Notes: generated by a model not told the origin, from the sequence alone. Shown: positions 40,111-47,923, counted from the first letter of the stretch. The stretch: 64,000 nucleotides of DNA from Jannaschia sp. GRR-S6-38 (GCF_029853695.1 NZ_CP122537.1:2811501-2875500); one strand, 5' to 3'. Numbers and translations are program-made.

Positions 40111-40605
40111 ATGCGCATCGGGCTCTATCCGGGCACGTTCGATCCGATCACGAACGGCCATATCGACATCATCGAGCGGGCCTGCCGGCTGGTCGACCGA
40201 CTGGTCATCGGCGTGGCGATCAACCGCGACAAGAGCCCGCTCTTCACGCTGGAGGAGCGCGTCGAGATGGTCACCGCCGAGGCGCGGCACTGGTGCAAGC
40301 GGACCGGCACCGAGATCGTCGCCCACCCGTTCGAGAACCTGCTGATCGACTGCGCCGTGGACGTGGGCGCGCAGGTGATCGTGCGCGGCCTGCGCGCGGT
40401 GGCGGATTTCGAATACGAGTTTCAGATGGTCGGCATGAACCGCAAGCTGAACGACGAGATCGAGACCGTCTTCCTGATGGCCGATACCGAGCACCAGGCC
40501 ATCGCCTCGAAGCTGGTGAAGGAGATCGCGCGGCTGGGCGGCGACGTGTCGAAATTCGTCACGCCCCCGGTGCGCGACGCGCTGATGCGCAAGTTCGCGC
40601 GTTAG
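40111..40605 (+). CDS. coaD: phosphopantetheine adenylyltransferase
   Basis: A 164-residue nucleotidyltransferase catalysing the fourth step of coenzyme A synthesis (4'-phosphopantetheine plus ATP to dephospho-CoA). The T/H-x-G-H signature lies in YPGTFDPITNGHIDII, KSPLFTLEERVEM follows, and RGLRAVADFEYEFQM with the later signature S-S-like segment (IASKLVKEIARLGGDVS) completes the active site. The start and length are standard for CoaD. Confidence 0.97.
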   Translation: MRIGLYPGTFDPITNGHIDIIERACRLVDRLVIGVAINRDKSPLFTLEERVEMVTAEARHWCKRTGTEIVAHPFENLLIDCAVDVGAQVIVRGLRAVADFEYEFQMVGMNRKLNDEIETVFLMADTEHQAIASKLVKEIARLGGDVSKFVTPPVRDALMRKFAR

Positions 40606-40618
40606 GCCCATCGCGCGG

Positions 40619-40843
40619 TCAGAGGCGGCCCATCGCGCGCAGCTTCGCGGCCAGCGCCTCGGCGCGCGTGTCCCCGGCTTCGAGCGCGTGGACCCAGGCC
40701 TGCGTCAGGAAGAAGGGCCGGGCCGGTGCGTCCGCCCGCTCGGCGGCCTGCGCGTAGAGGCCGATCAGGCGCGCGCCGTCGCCCGCCTCATGCGCCGCCA
40801 GCAGGGCGGCATCGAGGCGGGCGTCGGGGCTCGCGTCCCTCAT
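40619..40843 (-). CDS. small helical protein coupled to the Rieske oxygenase gene
   Basis: A 74-residue alpha-helical protein (DARLDAALLAAHEAGDGARL, AWVHALEAGDTRAEALAAKL) resembling a pair of TPR-like helices. Its ATG overlaps the stop of the Rieske oxygenase gene by four bases (ATGA), which supports expression by translational coupling. No catalytic motif is visible. It may be an assembly factor, or simply a coupled unknown. Confidence 0.65.
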   Translation of the reverse strand: MRDASPDARLDAALLAAHEAGDGARLIGLYAQAAERADAPARPFFLTQAWVHALEAGDTRAEALAAKLRAMGRL

Positions 40844-41958
40844 GCGCCCAGCTTGGCCGCCACCCAATCGTGGAAGGCGTGGGTGGGGCCGTCCATGGCC
40901 GGGCTGAAGCGTCCGCCGTCGAAGCCCGGGGCCGCGCGGCCGCGCTGCATCCCCTCGACCACGAACAGATCCTCCTCGAAAACCGCACGCCATTGCGCCG
41001 CGTTCCGGTCGGCGAGCGCGACATCCGGATCGGGTGTGGCATAGTAGAAATGCACCTGCTCGCGCGTCCGGTCGGGCCCGTCGGGCATCAGGACGATCGC
41101 GAAGGCATGGTCGCGATGCGTGCCCAGCAGCACGTTGGGAAACAGGCTGAGATACTCAGCCGCCCGGTCCCATTTCGCAGGCAACCCGTCGAAATCCGGA
41201 AAGCGCGTCGCGCCGTCGGTGAGCTGGCGGTAGACCGACGTGCCCTGGCCCGAGAAGCCGTCGCCTTCGATATGGTAATGGTCCTCGAGCCGCGAATAGG
41301 CGTTCAGCCCGGGATGGATCCAGGGCAGGTGATAGCTTTCGCAGTAATTCTCGACGGCGAGCTTCCAGTTGCAGGCGACGGCCAGCTCGAAATCGCGGCC
41401 GTCATGGTGCAGCGGCTGGTCGAATTCCGCCCAGCGGGCGATGGCGGCGGCGTGGACCTCCGGGAAGGGCGGGGCGGTGCCGTCGAGATTGACGAAGACC
41501 ACGTCGCGCCAGACATGGGCGGCGACCTCGATCAGGCCCAGCCCGTCGCGGTCGATCCGGGCGTCGCTGTTGCGGCCCGGCCCGCCGACATGGGGCGTGG
41601 CGACCAGGCGGCCCTCGGTCGAGTAGCACCAGGAATGGTAGGGGCAGCGGATCGCGCCCTCAATGCGGCGCGGCTCGGAGACGAGGATCATGCCGCGGTG
41701 GCGGCAGACGTTCTGGAAGACGCGGACCCGGCCCGCGCGGTCGCGCAGCAGAAGGAGCGGCGCGCCCGCGAAATCGATGGGCACGGCGTCGCCGTTCTGC
41801 GGCACCTGCGCGGCGACGCCGATCCCGGCCCAGCTTCCGTGCAGGATCGCCGCCGTCTCGGCGCGGATCGTCTGGGCGTCGGTGTAATGGGCATTGGGCA
41901 GACCGCTCGCCCGCCCGATCGGCTGGCGCACGGCGGCGAGCGCGTCGATATCCTTCAT
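40840..41958 (-). CDS. Rieske-type aromatic ring-hydroxylating oxygenase, alpha subunit
   Basis: A 372-residue oxygenase. The Rieske [2Fe-2S] site reads CRHRGMIL then CPYHSWCY; the mononuclear iron site is in ENYCESYHLPWIHPGL, with two His and a C-terminal acidic residue expected later. The sequence resembles the choline/glycine-betaine/carnitine monooxygenase and related groups. No reductase or ferredoxin gene is adjacent, so electron donors are encoded elsewhere. The substrate is uncertain; quaternary amines are a possibility only. Confidence 0.9.
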   Translation of the reverse strand: MKDIDALAAVRQPIGRASGLPNAHYTDAQTIRAETAAILHGSWAGIGVAAQVPQNGDAVPIDFAGAPLLLLRDRAGRVRVFQNVCRHRGMILVSEPRRIEGAIRCPYHSWCYSTEGRLVATPHVGGPGRNSDARIDRDGLGLIEVAAHVWRDVVFVNLDGTAPPFPEVHAAAIARWAEFDQPLHHDGRDFELAVACNWKLAVENYCESYHLPWIHPGLNAYSRLEDHYHIEGDGFSGQGTSVYRQLTDGATRFPDFDGLPAKWDRAAEYLSLFPNVLLGTHRDHAFAIVLMPDGPDRTREQVHFYYATPDPDVALADRNAAQWRAVFEEDLFVVEGMQRGRAAPGFDGGRFSPAMDGPTHAFHDWVAAKLGA

Positions 41959-42045
41959 GGGCCCACTCCTCCCGTTCCGTCACCAGAAGGGTGGAAGGCC
42001 CGGCTCGGGGCTGTCTTGTCCACGAGCGACGCGCCCGCGGCGCGA

Positions 42046-42612
42046 TCAGGCGGTGCTGCCGCGCGACAGGGCGGCGACCCCGGTGCGCGCCATCTCGACC
42101 AGGCCGATCGGGCGCATCAGATCGGCGAAGGCGTCGATCTTGCCCACGTCGCCAGTGATCTCGAAGACGAAGCTGTCGAGCGTGCTGTCGACGACGTTGG
42201 CGCGGAAGATCTCGGCCAGGCGCAGCGCCTCGATCCGCTTGTCGCCGGTCCCGTGCACCTTGAAGAGCGCCAGCTCGCGCTCGACCGCCGGGCCCTCGAC
42301 GGTCAGGTCGTGGACGTCGTGGACCGGCACGATCCGGCCCAGCTGCGCCTTGATCTGCTCGATCACCTGCGGGGTGCCCGTGGTGACGATGGTGATGCGC
42401 GAGGTGTGCCCCTCGTGGTCGACCTCGGCCACGGTGAGGCTTTCGATATTGTAGCCGCGCCCCGAGAAGAGGCCGATCACGCGGGCCAGGACGCCGGCTT
42501 CGTTGTCGACGAGCACGGCGATGGTGTGCCGCTCCTGCACGTCCGAGAAGGTCGGGCGCAGGTTGTAGGCGGAATGGCTGGTGGAGCCCTTCTTGAGCTT
42601 GAGCGGCGACAT
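42046..42612 (-). CDS. ilvH: acetolactate synthase small subunit
   Basis: A 188-residue regulatory subunit of acetohydroxyacid synthase, the first common enzyme of Val/Leu/Ile synthesis. The N-terminal ACT domain shows VLVDNEAGVLARVIGLFSGR and YNIESLTVAEVDHEGHTSR, the valine-binding region; the C-terminal domain follows. It stimulates IlvB and gives valine feedback. The gene is separated from ilvB by three genes on the other strand, which is unusual. A structured leader lies upstream of its AAGGAGAGA site. Confidence 0.95.
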   Translation of the reverse strand: MSPLKLKKGSTSHSAYNLRPTFSDVQERHTIAVLVDNEAGVLARVIGLFSGRGYNIESLTVAEVDHEGHTSRITIVTTGTPQVIEQIKAQLGRIVPVHDVHDLTVEGPAVERELALFKVHGTGDKRIEALRLAEIFRANVVDSTLDSFVFEITGDVGKIDAFADLMRPIGLVEMARTGVAALSRGSTA

Positions 42613-42633
42613 CGGGTCTCTCCTTGGGGCGGC

Positions 42634-42688
42634 CTCGCGGTTTCTTGCCGAATTTCGCCGCGCTTGGAAAGCGCCGCGAGAAATTTGG
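42634..42688 (-). promoter_or_regulatory. structured 5' leader of ilvH
   Basis: A hairpin joins CCGAATTTC (42648-42656) to GAAATTTGG (42680-42688) and GCGCTT to AAGCGC inside it. CTCGCGG at 42634-42640 can instead pair with CCGCGAG at 42674-42680, which would break the outer stem. No leader peptide or T-run was recognised. Confidence 0.35.
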
Positions 42689-42776
42689 AACCCGCACCGG
42701 GGGGATCGTCGTTTTCACCATGTCCGCGGCGGACGCGCCGCCGCGGGAAACCTGCAATTACCTCAGGAGTTTACAC

Positions 42777-43196
42777 ATGAAGACCCCTGCACGTCTCACC
42801 GCCGCCGCCATCGCCATGATGCTGGCCGCGCCCGCCTCGGCCCAGATGGTCATGATGAGCTACGACGTCGATGGCGACGGCCAGCTGACCGGCGCCGAGT
42901 ATCGCAACCTATTCAACGACAACTTCACCGTCGCGCGGTTCGACACGGACAATGACGGCATGCTGTCGATGGAGGAGTACGAGGCCGCTTTCGGTCCCGT
43001 GACCGCGCGTCTGGCCGAGGTCAATCCCGAGGTCGAGACCAATTTCGACATCAACGCCGACGGCATGATCGACGAGGAGGAACTCGCCGAGGGTGTCCTG
43101 TCGATCTACGACGCCGACGACTCGGGCTTCATCGACGGGGACGAGTTCACCGTGCTGACGACCGATTACGACGGCTATTTCCAGCGCAGCGAGTGA
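42777..43196 (+). CDS. exported EF-hand protein, four loops
   Basis: A 139-residue exported protein (signal MKTPARLTAAAIAMMLAA ending ASAQ). Four EF-hand loops follow: DVDGDGQLTGAEY, DTDNDGMLSMEEY, DINADGMIDEEEL and DADDSGFIDGDEF, each with acidic residues at positions 1, 3, 5 and 12. It is a calmodulin-sized periplasmic calcium-binding protein with no other domain. A CAGGAG site precedes the ATG. It is the first of three plus-strand EF-hand genes between ilvH and ilvB. Confidence 0.92.
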   Translation: MKTPARLTAAAIAMMLAAPASAQMVMMSYDVDGDGQLTGAEYRNLFNDNFTVARFDTDNDGMLSMEEYEAAFGPVTARLAEVNPEVETNFDINADGMIDEEELAEGVLSIYDADDSGFIDGDEFTVLTTDYDGYFQRSE

Positions 43197-43232
43197 TATC
43201 TCGCAGAACGTCGCGCCTGGCGCGGATGTTCG

Positions 43233-43258
43233 GGGGCGGTCCTACGGGCCGCCCCTTT
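43233..43258 (+). terminator. terminator after the first EF-hand gene
   Basis: Stem GGGGCGGTCC / GGGCCGCCCC with one G-T pair and a short loop, followed by TTT, 37 bases after the stop. Confidence 0.6.
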
Positions 43259-43470
43259 CGCGTTCCGCCCTCCGTCGGCACGCCGCCGCCTGTCAAGCGC
43301 GGGCCCGGCGGCGATCCGTGCATCCTTTGCGCTGCTTTCCGCCCGCCTTGCGCGGATCGACGGCGGATCGGGCGCCGGGCCGCGCCCCCGGGTGGAGCGG
43401 CGGGCCGCCGCGGCGCAGAACCGCCCCATGGCCCGGGCCACGCGCCCGGGGGTTCGACAGGAGAGATGAC

Positions 43471-43851
43471 ATGACACGGATATTGACCACCGCCGCCTTG
43501 CTTGCGGCGACCACCGGAGCTTTCGCGATGGGCCATGGGGCCTGGGACATGGACGGCTCCGGCGCGCTGAGCCCCGAGGAATTCAACGCGGGTTTCGGCG
43601 CGATGGGCACGCATGGCGGCTTCGACACCGATGGCGACGCCCTTCTGGACGAGGCGGAATGGACCGCGGGGCCGGCCGAGGTCGGCGAATGGGTCAACAT
43701 GGACCTCAACGGCGATGGCGGCGTGGACAGCACGGAATACAACGCCCTGCTCTTCAACCGCTACGATACCGATGGCAGCGGCGCGATCGAGGCGAGCGAG
43801 ATGGCGATGATCGACGCCGATCTCGCGACCGGCGGCATGCTGTCGCAATAG
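43471..43851 (+). CDS. exported EF-hand protein, four loops
   Basis: A 126-residue exported protein (signal MTRILTTAALLAATTGAF). EF-hand loops DMDGSGALSPEEF, DTDGDALLDEAEW, DLNGDGGVDSTEY and DTDGSGAIEASEM cover most of the mature chain. The second loop lacks Gly at position 6, so its calcium affinity may be reduced. It is a diverged paralogue of the gene at 42777. A GGAGAG site precedes the ATG at 43471. A 13-bp-stem hairpin follows it. Confidence 0.9.
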   Translation: MTRILTTAALLAATTGAFAMGHGAWDMDGSGALSPEEFNAGFGAMGTHGGFDTDGDALLDEAEWTAGPAEVGEWVNMDLNGDGGVDSTEYNALLFNRYDTDGSGAIEASEMAMIDADLATGGMLSQ

Positions 43852-43859
43852 GCGCGTGG

Positions 43860-43896
43860 GGGCGGGGCGGCGTCTGGCTGGGCCGCCGCCCCGCCC
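43860..43896 (+). terminator. long hairpin between EF-hand genes
   Basis: A perfect 13-bp stem (GGGCGGGGCGGCG / CGCCGCCCCGCCC) with an 11-base loop and no T-run, starting eight bases after the second EF-hand gene. It may be a terminator or a stabilising hairpin. Confidence 0.5.
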
Positions 43897-43929
43897 TAGC
43901 TGGCGGATCAGGAAAAATGGAGATCCGCC

Positions 43930-44253
43930 ATGACGACACGCCTTGCCCTGAACGCCGCGCTCGCCCTTGCGCTCGCCGCCCCCGCTTCGGCCCAAACGGT
44001 TTTGGGCTGGGCCATGCTGTCCCCGCTGCAGGAGCTCGACCGCGACGGCGACGGCCAGTTCGAAGCCGGCGACATCGACGGGTTCGACCTGCCGGAGGCC
44101 TGGGACATGGACCAGAGCGGCACCTGGAGCATCGTCGAGATCAGCCAGTCGCTCTGGGCCGGATGGGACGGCGACGATTCCGGCGTGCTGGAGCAGACGG
44201 AGCTGGCGACGATGACCGGCCTCGCCGAGGCCGGCACCTACGTCCTGGAGTGA
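43930..44253 (+). CDS. exported EF-hand-like protein, three loops
   Basis: A 107-residue exported protein (signal MTTRLALNAALALALAA ending ASAQ). Three EF-like loops: DRDGDGQFEAGDI, DMDQSGTWSIVEI and DGDDSGVLEQTEL. The first ends in Asp instead of Glu at position 12 and the others are less canonical, so this is the most diverged of the group. It ends three bases from the ilvB stop on the opposite strand. Confidence 0.85.
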   Translation: MTTRLALNAALALALAAPASAQTVLGWAMLSPLQELDRDGDGQFEAGDIDGFDLPEAWDMDQSGTWSIVEISQSLWAGWDGDDSGVLEQTELATMTGLAEAGTYVLE

Positions 44254-44256
44254 GCC

Positions 44257-46014
44257 CTAGACCAGCACCGCGCCCGTCGCGGTGATGGCGCCTTGCGTCT
44301 CGGCATTGGCGAGCAGCATCTCGTTATGCGCCTTGCCCGAGGGGATCATCGGGAAGCAGTTCTCGTGCTTCTCGACGAGACAGTCGAACACGACCGGGCC
44401 GTCATGCTCGATCATCTCCATGATCGCGTCATCCAGGTCGGCGGGGTCGGCGCACTGGATGCCCTTGGCACCGAAGGCCTCGGCCAGCTTGACGAAATCG
44501 GGCAGCGCCTCGGACCAGGACTGGCTATAGCGCTCGCCGTGCAGAAGCTCCTGCCACTGGCGGACCATGCCGAGCCGTTCGTTGTTGAGGATGAACTGCT
44601 TCACCGGCAGGCGATACTGCACCATCGTGCCCATCTCCTGCATGTTCATCAGCCAGGAGGCCTCGCCCGCGACATTGATGACGAGCGCATCCGGGTGCGC
44701 GACCTGCACCCCCATCGCGGCCGGCTGGCCGTAGCCCATGGTGCCGAGCCCCCCGGAGGTCATCCAGCGGTTCGGGTCCTCGAAGCCGAGATATTGCGCG
44801 GCCCACATCTGGTGCTGGCCGACCTCGGTGCAGATGTAGCGGTCATGCCCCTTGGTCAGCGCCTCGAGCCGGGCGACGGCGTACTGGGGCCGGATGTTCG
44901 GGCCGTCCTGCGTGAAGGCCAGGCAGTCGACGGTCTTCCACTGCTCGATCTGGGCCCACCATTTCTGCAGCGCCTCGCGGTTGACCTTGCGGCCGCGCGC
45001 CTTCCAGACGCGCAGCGCGTCCTCCAAAACATGGCCCACATCGCCTAGGATCGGGATGTCGGCCTTGACCACCTTGTTGATGCTGCTGGGGTCGATATCG
45101 ACATGGACCTTGGTCGAGAGCGGGCTAAACGCGTCCAGACGCCCGGTGATCCGGTCGTCGAAGCGCGCGCCGATATTCAGCATCAGGTCGCAGCCATGCA
45201 TGGCCATGTTGGCCTCGTAGAGGCCGTGCATCCCGAGCATCCCCAGCCACTTGTCGCCCGAGGCGGGATAGGCGCCGAGGCCCATCAGCGTGGAGGTGAT
45301 GGGAAAGCCCGTGGCCTCGACCAGTTCGCGCAGGAGCTGGCTCGCGGCGGGGCCGGAATTGATGACGCCGCCGCCGGTATAGAAGACCGGGCGCTCGGCG
45401 GTCTCGATGGCCTCGACCATCTGCTCGATCGCCTCCGCGTCGCCCTTCATGCGCGGCTGGTAATGCGAGGTCTTGATCTGCTTCGGCCCGACATATTGCC
45501 CGGAGGCGAATTGCACGTCCTTCGGGATGTCGACCAGCACCGGGCCCGGCCGCCCGCTCTGGGCGACGTGGAAGGCCTCGTGCAGGACCGGGGCCAGGCG
45601 GTCGGTCTCCTTCACCAGCCAATTGTGCTTGGTGCAGGGGCGGGTGATGCCGACGGTATCGGCCTCCTGGAAGGCGTCGGAGCCGATCATGAAGGTCGGG
45701 ACCTGGCCCGACAGCACGAGGATCGGGATCGAATCCATCAGCGCGTCGGTCAGCCCGGTCACCGCGTTGGTCGCGCCGGGGCCCGAGGTCACCAGCGCGA
45801 CGCCGATCTTGCCGGTCGAGCGGGCATAGCCCTCGGCGGCGTGCACGGCGGCCTGCTCGTGGCGCACGAGGAAATGGCGGATATCGTTCTGCTGGAAGAT
45901 CTCGTCATAGATCGGCAGCACGGCGCCGCCGGGATAGCCGAACACCGTGTCGACGCCCTGATCCTTGAGCGCCTTCACGACCATCTGCGCGCCGGTCATC
46001 TGCTTGCTGCTCAT
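44257..46014 (-). CDS. ilvB: acetolactate synthase large subunit
   Basis: A 585-residue thiamin-diphosphate enzyme condensing pyruvate with pyruvate or 2-oxobutyrate. Catalytic Glu lies in LVRHEQAAVHAAEGYARSTG; FAD/ThDP segments include GARFDDRITGRLD and EVGQHQMWAAQ; the ThDP-Mg region reads AGEASWLMNMQE ending ILNNERLGM. GEA replaces the textbook GDG, which I believe is normal in alphaproteobacterial IlvB. The ATG at 46014 follows GGAAAGGGAC; an in-frame GTG six codons upstream is less likely. Expression is probably controlled by the attenuator upstream. Confidence 0.97.
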   Translation of the reverse strand: MSSKQMTGAQMVVKALKDQGVDTVFGYPGGAVLPIYDEIFQQNDIRHFLVRHEQAAVHAAEGYARSTGKIGVALVTSGPGATNAVTGLTDALMDSIPILVLSGQVPTFMIGSDAFQEADTVGITRPCTKHNWLVKETDRLAPVLHEAFHVAQSGRPGPVLVDIPKDVQFASGQYVGPKQIKTSHYQPRMKGDAEAIEQMVEAIETAERPVFYTGGGVINSGPAASQLLRELVEATGFPITSTLMGLGAYPASGDKWLGMLGMHGLYEANMAMHGCDLMLNIGARFDDRITGRLDAFSPLSTKVHVDIDPSSINKVVKADIPILGDVGHVLEDALRVWKARGRKVNREALQKWWAQIEQWKTVDCLAFTQDGPNIRPQYAVARLEALTKGHDRYICTEVGQHQMWAAQYLGFEDPNRWMTSGGLGTMGYGQPAAMGVQVAHPDALVINVAGEASWLMNMQEMGTMVQYRLPVKQFILNNERLGMVRQWQELLHGERYSQSWSEALPDFVKLAEAFGAKGIQCADPADLDDAIMEMIEHDGPVVFDCLVEKHENCFPMIPSGKAHNEMLLANAETQGAITATGAVLV

Positions 46015-46033
46015 CCGTCCGTCCCTTTCCACG

Positions 46034-46063
46034 AAAAACCCCCGGAGGGGTCAGCTCCGGGGG
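46034..46063 (-). terminator. attenuator terminator upstream of ilvB
   Basis: A perfect 9-bp stem (CCCCCGGAG / CTCCGGGGG on the plus strand) with a seven-base loop, followed on the minus strand by TTTTT. It ends 20 bases before the ilvB start and so can only act as a conditional terminator of the ilvB leader transcript. Confidence 0.88.
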
Positions 46064-46109
46064 CGCATGGTTGCCGATATGGCTGCCGCTATTCGCGACC
46101 CATGCACCC
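46061..46109 (-). promoter_or_regulatory. candidate antiterminator of the ilvB leader
   Basis: On the transcript GGGTGCATGG (46109-46100), which lies inside the leader-peptide gene just after its Val-Val-Ile codons, can pair over ten bases (one G-U) with CCATGCGCCC (46070-46061). That partner shares three bases with the terminator stem, so the two structures compete at the stem base. Confidence 0.55.
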
Positions 46110-46139
46110 TGGCCCAATGACTACGAGAGATAGGTTCAT
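46089..46139 (-). CDS. ilvB leader peptide
   Basis: A 16-residue leader peptide, MNLSLVVIGPGCMGRE, whose residues 3-8 are Leu-Ser-Leu-Val-Val-Ile, the end products of the pathway. A GGAG site lies six bases before the ATG. An adjacent in-frame ATG at 46142 would add one Met. The stop is 26 bases before the terminator stem. Ribosome stalling at these codons under branched-chain amino acid shortage should favour the antiterminator. Too short for ordinary gene finding. Confidence 0.82.
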   Translation of the reverse strand: MNLSLVVIGPGCMGRE

Positions 46140-46161
46140 CATCCACTCCGTTCGGGAATCA

Positions 46162-46189
46162 TCCATACCGATGGGGACGGGGGGGTCAA
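46162..46189 (-). promoter_or_regulatory. promoter of the ilvB leader transcript
   Basis: TTGACC (46189-46184), a 16-base spacer and TATGGA (46167-46162) form a sigma-70-like promoter. Predicted transcription start falls just before the GGAG site of the leader peptide, which agrees with the short leader start and not with the more distal ATG at 46166. Confidence 0.55.
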
Positions 46190-46322
46190 CCAGCCCGCTG
46201 GAGAAAGTTGCACGTCTGCGGCGATTTCTTGTCGTTTATTGCGCGGGGCGCGGCGTCTGGTCGCGGCGGGCCGGGGGCGTGGCGCAAGAGGCCCGGGCGC
46301 GGCTGCGCCCGGGCCGAGGCGG

Positions 46323-46544
46323 TCACGAGGGAAGCATTCCCGCCTCGACGGCCGCGGCGATCTCGTCTTCGTTCAGGGCACCGTCGCCATCGGTGTCCAT
46401 GCTGGCGAACATCTCGCCGGTCACGTCGGGGTACTGGGCCACGAGTTCCTCCATCGTGACCATCCCGTCGCCATCGGCGTCCTGGGCCCAGGCCGGGGCC
46501 GCCGTCAGAAGCGCCGCGGCGCAGATCTTGGTGAGCGTTTTCAT
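46323..46544 (-). CDS. exported EF-hand protein, two loops
   Basis: A 73-residue exported protein (signal MKTLTKICAAALLTAAP ending AWAQ). The mature part of about 50 residues is a single EF-hand pair, DADGDGMVTMEEL and DTDGDGALNEDEI, both canonical. The signal and fold resemble the three EF-hand genes on the other side of ilvB, so it is a paralogue in opposite orientation. A GGGAG site precedes the ATG at 46544. Confidence 0.88.
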   Translation of the reverse strand: MKTLTKICAAALLTAAPAWAQDADGDGMVTMEELVAQYPDVTGEMFASMDTDGDGALNEDEIAAAVEAGMLPS

Positions 46545-46870
46545 AACGTAACTCCCTGGTTTCGGTTTGCCGGCGGGCGTCGTGGCCCGCCTGCCGTCCA
46601 GCAAAGCGGAAGCCGCGTCACGGGACAGGCCCGGCGGCCGCGGGGGCCGTTCCGGGCGCCGCTCCGCGTCTTCCGGGGGTGCCGGTCGGCGCCGGATGGC
46701 CGGTCAAGGGCCGCCCGGAAGCGCCGCGCGGAAACCGTCCGGCGGCGGCCGCCGTCTTGGGCAGGGCTTCGCCGCAATCGGCGCCGGCGCCGGGCCGGAA
46801 AAATCGGCGGCCCGGCGCCAGTTACGCGATGCCGGGCCGCGAAAATCGGCCGGCCGGCGCTGCCGTCCGG
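46545..46870. other. 326-base gap with a large dyad
   Basis: No gene is visible. It contains the 5' flank of the small EF-hand gene and, near the end of the SbtA-like gene, a dyad of 10-bp arms (GCGGCCCGGC at 46807-46816 and GCCGGGCCGC at 46831-46840, 14-base loop) flanked by AAAATCGGC on both sides. The dyad may terminate the SbtA-like gene. Confidence 0.55.
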
Positions 46871-47923
46871 TCAGCCCACCGCCCATCCGGCCAGCGCGAT
46901 CCAGAGCGGGATGGCGAGGATCGCGACGGGCGTGCCGAGTCCGGTCGAGGTGCCGACATAGGCCGAGGGGTTCGCCCCGGGCAGCGCGCCGCGCATGGTG
47001 GGCGGGCCCGAGATGTCCGAGGACGAGGCCGCCATCACCGCCAGCAGCACGATGCCGCCCTCGCTGAAGCCCGTCAGATGATGGGCGGCGACTCCCGCGC
47101 CCAGCCCTAGGAGCCCGTGCACCAGCGGGGCCAGCAGGCCGTAGGCGAGATAGGCATGGGCGACGCGGCGCATCTCGCTCAGCCGCGCCCAGGCCTCCAT
47201 CCCCATGACCAGCATCAGGATCGACAAGAGGCCCCGGAAGAGCGGCTCGTAGAAGCTGTCGAAGACCGCGTCCGGCCGCGCGAAGAGGCCGATGCCGATG
47301 CCCGCCAGAAGCGCCGAGATCGCGGGGCTGCGCGCCGTCTCGGCCAGGATGCCCGGGACGAGGCCCTTCTCGACCCCGCCCAACCGCGGGCCGCCGCCCA
47401 GCGCCATGGTGCCGCCCGCAGCGCCCGCCGCGGCCGCGTTCCGCGCCATGCCGAGCTTCGCGATCACGATCGCGGTGACCAGCGCGGCCACGTCCATGAA
47501 GGGATAGAGCGCGCCGATGAAGCCTTCGGATGCGATCCCGGCATCGTCCAGCATCGCCATGCCGGCAGCCAGCGTCGAGGCCGAGACCGCGCCGAAGAGG
47601 CCCGCGGTGGCCAGCGCGTCCTCGCGGCCGACGCCCCGCAGCCGCGCGAGCGAACCGGCGCCCAGCAGCACGATGGCAATGCCCACCGCCGCGGCGAGTA
47701 GGGCCGGGACCGCGAGCGCCACGAGATCCGCCTCGCGCACCGAGATGCCGGCGCTGAGCCCGACCTTCAGCAGAAGCAGCATCACGATCAGCTTGTAGGC
47801 CGGGTCGGGCACCGCCAGCTTGCTGCCCGCCGCCGCGAGGACCATGCCCGCGATCAGGAAGGCCAGCGTCGGCTTCTGCAGCTGTTCGAGAATGGTGGCG
47901 GCGATGCCGAGCAGGATGTCCAT
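46871..47923 (-). CDS. SbtA-family sodium-dependent bicarbonate permease
   Basis: A 350-residue membrane protein with about ten helices in two inverted halves, the layout of the SbtA (DUF897) family. Diagnostic segments are LIVMLLLLKVGLSAG and GLFGAVSASTLAAGMAM in the first half and VMAASSSDISGPPTMRGALPGANPSAYVG (quoted as SSSDISGPPTMRGALPGANP) in the second, matching the ASASYIA-PAA-R-ALPEANPS region of cyanobacterial SbtA. Bicarbonate uptake is the family function; for this heterotroph it is an inference. No SbtB PII-like gene is adjacent. A LysR gene diverges from it. Confidence 0.85.
   Translation of the reverse strand: MDILLGIAATILEQLQKPTLAFLIAGMVLAAAGSKLAVPDPAYKLIVMLLLLKVGLSAGISVREADLVALAVPALLAAAVGIAIVLLGAGSLARLRGVGREDALATAGLFGAVSASTLAAGMAMLDDAGIASEGFIGALYPFMDVAALVTAIVIAKLGMARNAAAAGAAGGTMALGGGPRLGGVEKGLVPGILAETARSPAISALLAGIGIGLFARPDAVFDSFYEPLFRGLLSILMLVMGMEAWARLSEMRRVAHAYLAYGLLAPLVHGLLGLGAGVAAHHLTGFSEGGIVLLAVMAASSSDISGPPTMRGALPGANPSAYVGTSTGLGTPVAILAIPLWIALAGWAVG

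Noticed and set aside
44600..44720. IlvB has GEA where textbooks give GDG in the thiamin-diphosphate motif
   Set aside because: From memory this variant is common in alphaproteobacterial large subunits, and the rest of the motif through the NN pair is intact, so it is not a sign of inactivation.
46089..46166. Longer form of the ilvB leader peptide starting at 46166 (25 residues)
   Set aside because: Its ATG lies within the predicted -10 element and has no ribosome site, whereas GGAG lies six bases before the ATG at 46139.
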